Origin: Candidatus Kaiserbacteria bacterium
GTDB taxonomy: Bacteria; Patescibacteriota; Minisyncoccia; Phycocordibacterales; JABAAK01
DNA: 6,612 nt
Reading direction: 5' to 3'
Assembly: GCA_014238395.1 (NCBI GenBank)
Contig: JABABE010000026.1
Span: 1-6,612 of the forward strand
Each line of letters begins with the position of its first letter. Within the stretch, counting starts at the first letter, position 1. Position numbers and translations under genes: made by a program. A model generated the notes under the pieces. That model had not been told where the DNA came from. It saw nothing but the letters and a program-made list of their open reading frames with translations, and searched no databases. Below are positions 4,666 to 6,612 of the stretch, piece by piece.

Positions 4666-6612
4666 TTATGATCCATTTTCAGTAAAATCACAGATTATAG
4701 AAGTACTTTTTATAATCCTTACTCCTAGGCCGTGGTTGTAAAGTGAAGTTATTTGTTCATCTGTTAACTCTTCTTTTGTCACTACTAATTCTTTAATAGA
4801 AGCATTCAAGACTGCTGTACTGTTCTTTCCTATGAAGCCAGACAACAGCCCAGGGAAATCATTTGTTTTTTTCTTTCCTACAAATTCATTGTTTCTATAT
4901 ATATCAACCACACCTCCTCCACGATTTACTATAACTATATGATTCCAAGATTTAGCTGCTGTCGGTATGTACAAGCCCACATCAACTGTTGTGTCTGTTT
5001 TCACATTGCTTGCTACATCAAAGTGTATAGACGGTTCATCGTTGTTTGTCGCATCTGCTTTAAAGTCTAGTGCTACATTTTTATCCTCTGAGCCAAATGT
5101 GAATACTGGGTTGGTTTTATTACCTGATTTTAGATCTATTATGTAAACTGCACCACGACCATCACCTCCGTCGTCATCTCCCCACGCACCAACAACAAGT
5201 GTATTATTTAAGTATGACACAGATTGACCAAAGTAGTCGTACTGATCTAGATCAATATCTAATAATCCAGTTCCCCCTCCATTGTCTGATATCTTAAGAG
5301 TTTGAGACCACACTCCACTTGAGTCTTTTTCAAATACATATACTGCACCTTTGTTTGTTCCTCCATCGTCATCTTCGATTGAACCTACAAAAAGTTTTCC
5401 GTCTGCGTATGGTACAAATGAACTAAACCCATTAAAATTAATATTTTCCATCCCAGCAAAACCTCCGTTGTCTGATATCTTAAGGGTTTGAGACCACACT
5501 CCACTTGAGTCTTTTTCAAATACATATATTGCACCTTTGTTTGTTCCTCCATCATCATCTCTTGGTGCACCAACAAAAAGTTTTCCGTCTGAATGTGATA
5601 AAAATGAACCAAAATAGTCGTCATTATCTAAATTAATACCTAATTTTCCGCTACTCCCATCTCCTCCGTTGTCTGATATCTTAAGGGTTTGAGACCACAC
5701 ACCGCTTGATTTTTCAAATACATATACCGCACCTTTGTTTGTCCCTCCGTCGCCATCTCGCTCTGCACCAACAAAGATTGTGTCATTCAAATATAACACA
5801 GATTCACCAAACTGATCAAGATTATCTAAACTAATATCTAGTTTTCCAGGTCCATCTCCGTTGTCTGATATCTTAAGGGTTTGAGACCACACATCGCTTG
5901 AGTCTTTTTCAAATACATATACCGCACCTTTGTACGACCCTCCAGTATGATCCCCTGGTGCACCAACAACAAGAAAATTATCTAAATGTGACAGAGATCT
6001 ACCAAAGGTATTACGTAACTCCAAATCAATACCTAATTTTCCATTACTCCCATCTCCTCCGTTATCTGATATCTTAAGAGTTTGGTACCAGTCTCCACTT
6101 AAATTTTTTTCAAAAATATGTACAGCTCCTTCAAAATGCTCACCACCGTCGTTATTTCTATGTGCCCCAACAACAAGTGTGTTATCTGAATATGAAACGG
6201 ATCTACCAAAATAATCATCGTCATCTAGACTTACATCTAGCAACCCGTCACCTCCTCCGTTGTCTGATATTTTTAATAATATATCGGCTTCGTTGTTTTT
6301 GTTATTTTTGTTATTTTTAGTCCACAAGCTTATTGACTCTACTTCACTCCAGTCTGTCTCTGATATAGATAAGTATTCACCTCCAACATCTTCTTTTCCG
6401 TTAGATATTATATCTCCGTTTTCAGTTGCTATCTCTCTTTCTTGGTTTGCTGTTTTTCCTTCAAACACATACACATGTCCTTTTTTAGAGTTTTCTGGAG
6501 GTGCAGATATCAGAATGTTGCTTCCTGATATAGCAACCCCTCCTCCAAATTTCACACCATCTTCTAGTGATATGCTCAAAGGGGTAAATCCGTCTAGTTC
6601 TGTATCTGTCAA
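4666..6612 (-). CDS. Large secreted FG-GAP / LamG repeat protein, 5' end missing
   Basis: This is the C-terminal 648 codons of a gene that enters from beyond the window; it ends in TAA at 4668-4666. The first codon is TTG at the very edge, followed directly by repeat-like sequence with no signal peptide, so it is not a credible start. Seen in order (local numbering): an FG-GAP blade at 13-53; a LamG-like first half at 77-107 (pattern YLSIS...ISLWTK); six FG-GAP blades at 108-497; the rest of a LamG-like domain at 500-629 (VFTFGSED, SWNHIVIVNRGG, DIYRNNEFVGK, ELTDEQITSLYNHG); and a short tail with one Cys. FG-GAP repeats form beta-propellers and LamG domains are often sugar- or protein-binding, so an extracellular adhesive or binding role is inferred. 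No enzyme motif, LPXTG signal or C-terminal membrane helix is visible. Gene 2 follows 16 bases downstream, in another frame. Confidence 0.9.
   Translation of the reverse strand: MTDTELDGFTPLSISLEDGVKFGGGVAISGSNILISAPPENSKKGHVYVFEGKTANQEREIATENGDIISNGKEDVGGEYLSISETDWSEVESISLWTKNNKNNKNNEADILLKISDNGGGDGLLDVSLDDDDYFGRSVSYSDNTLVVGAHRNNDGGEHFEGAVHIFEKNLSGDWYQTLKISDNGGDGSNGKLGIDLELRNTFGRSLSHLDNFLVVGAPGDHTGGSYKGAVYVFEKDSSDVWSQTLKISDNGDGPGKLDISLDNLDQFGESVLYLNDTIFVGAERDGDGGTNKGAVYVFEKSSGVWSQTLKISDNGGDGSSGKLGINLDNDDYFGSFLSHSDGKLFVGAPRDDDGGTNKGAIYVFEKDSSGVWSQTLKISDNGGFAGMENINFNGFSSFVPYADGKLFVGSIEDDDGGTNKGAVYVFEKDSSGVWSQTLKISDNGGGTGLLDIDLDQYDYFGQSVSYLNNTLVVGAWGDDDGGDGRGAVYIIDLKSGNKTNPVFTFGSEDKNVALDFKADATNNDEPSIHFDVASNVKTDTTVDVGLYIPTAAKSWNHIVIVNRGGGVVDIYRNNEFVGKKKTNDFPGLLSGFIGKNSTAVLNASIKELVVTKEELTDEQITSLYNHGLGVRIIKSTSIICDFTENGS
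4726..5115 (-). other. Main part of a LamG-like (concanavalin-type) domain
   Basis: Local residues 500-629. Recognisable LamG landmarks in order: NPVFTFGSEDKNVALDF, SWNHIVIVN with the family's W-x-H, DIYRNNEFVGKKK (ligand-side 'Y-NG' strand), IGKNSTAVLNASIKELVV (the 'g.iDev.iy' strand), and ELTDEQITSLYNHG (the family's terminal 'LsdeeI..LY' motif). The 'siSlW' strand that should precede it is missing here and found about 390 residues upstream. Confidence 0.75.
5464..5892 (-). repeat. Three exact 36-bp copies within the FG-GAP array
   Basis: An identical 36-base segment occurs at 5464-5499, 5665-5700 and 5857-5892, spaced 201 and 192 bases (67 and 64 codons). It encodes the conserved VWSQTLKISDNG outer strand. 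A further close copy begins near 5282: 5282-5374 matches 5468-5560 at 90 of 93 positions with a 186-base offset. Identity at synonymous sites points to recent duplication or conversion. Confidence 0.85.
6033..6084 (-). repeat. 52-bp segment identical to 1241-1292 in the neighbouring gene
   Basis: Partner copy of the block in array B of the 1457-residue gene, about 4.8 kb away in the same orientation. It encodes the outer strand and connecting loop of one FG-GAP blade. Confidence 0.85.
6292..6318 (-). repeat. 9-bp tandem repeat, three copies (Lys-Asn-Asn)3
   Basis: Three consecutive 9-base units (AAAAATAAC on the coding strand, the third with one change) encode KNNKNNKNN at the junction between the LamG first half and the propeller array. 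Copy-number changes would stay in frame and only alter linker length. Confidence 0.85.
6292..6384 (-). other. First part of a split LamG-like domain
   Basis: Local residues 77-107. GGEYLSISETDWSEVESISLWTK matches the usual opening of Laminin_G_3/concanavalin-like domains (g.yl.i.......siSlWvk). It ends in a three-fold Lys-Asn-Asn run, immediately before the propeller array. It is too short to be a domain alone and lacks the later LamG strands, which are found after the array. Confidence 0.6.
6454..6576 (-). repeat. Diverged FG-GAP blade at the open 5' end
   Basis: Local residues 13-53 read SISLEDGVKFGGGVAISG, NILISAPPENSKKG, HVYVFEGK, a full but diverged FG-GAP blade without DDDGG. It lies before the LamG first half, so it probably ends another propeller that continues outside the window. 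Confidence 0.65.

Larger units (their letters stand above)
5122..6291 (-). repeat. Six-blade FG-GAP array nested in the LamG domain
   Basis: Local residues 108-497. The array opens with a lone outer strand (ADILLKISDNGGG). Six repeats follow, with first strands near 126, 194, 259, 325, 389 and 452, and the last stops after its third strand (GAVYIIDL). The opening strand therefore supplies exactly the strand missing from the last blade, as in Velcro closure, giving six complete blades. The blades are highly alike (GVWSQTLKISDNGG occurs repeatedly). The fifth blade (about 389-451) has lost the DxFG motif and is a few residues short there. Confidence 0.82.

Noticed and set aside
4650..4668. GATAAT as a promoter -10 box
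   Set aside because: The region is a 16-base AT-rich spacer where such matches arise by chance, and no convincing -35 box is found upstream within the preceding coding sequence.
5282..5892. CRISPR-like array from regularly spaced exact 36-bp repeats
   Set aside because: The spacing is 192-201 bases, the copies stay in one reading frame and encode the conserved strand of FG-GAP blades, and the intervening sequence is also repeated protein-coding DNA.
6610..6612. TTG as the start codon of the upstream gene
   Set aside because: It is simply the last codon in the window. No signal peptide follows and the sequence enters directly into a repeat, so the gene almost certainly begins outside.

Overview
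The window is a tightly packed stretch of three minus-strand genes, reading from position 6612 down to 1. All three look like exported cell-surface or extracellular proteins of an AT-rich bacterium. Two start with clear Sec-type signal peptides. Two are built mainly of FG-GAP-type beta-propeller repeats with the core pattern FGxSV...LxVGAPxDDDGG..GAVYxFEK...WxxTLKISDN. The genes are separated by only 16 and 6 bases, with no Shine-Dalgarno sequence, promoter or terminator visible between them, so they probably form one transcript that extends past both ends of the window.

Layout along the direction of transcription. (1) 6612-4666 is the 3' part of a gene whose start lies outside the window. 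It encodes the end of one FG-GAP region, then a LamG/concanavalin-like domain that appears to be split by six FG-GAP blades. (2) 4649-276 is a complete 1457-residue secreted protein. It has a signal peptide, a Cys-containing N-terminal region, a first FG-GAP array, a central beta-rich region including a PPC-like segment, and a second FG-GAP array with a six-cysteine insert in its fifth blade. (3) 269-1 is the N-terminal 89 residues of a third exported protein. It shares a short Cys-pair motif with the N-terminus of gene 2.

No RNA gene, CRISPR array, transposon or attachment site is visible. The long plus-strand open frames are shadows of the repeat genes. No catalytic domain is recognisable, so the likely roles are adhesion, ligand or carbohydrate binding, or surface-layer building, possibly calcium-dependent. 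This is inferred from the domain types only.

The organism cannot be named from the sequence. Low GC, SD-less tight spacing and very large repeat-rich secreted proteins without an LPXTG anchor would fit a Patescibacteria/CPR-like or another environmental bacterium, but this is a weak guess. The standard bacterial code works: the 1457-codon frame has no internal TGA, and both visible stops are TAA.

The most interesting signals are the six-bladed propeller apparently nested in a LamG loop, the near-identical DNA shared between repeats of the two neighbouring genes (recent recombination or gene conversion), and the six-Cys insert in one blade.
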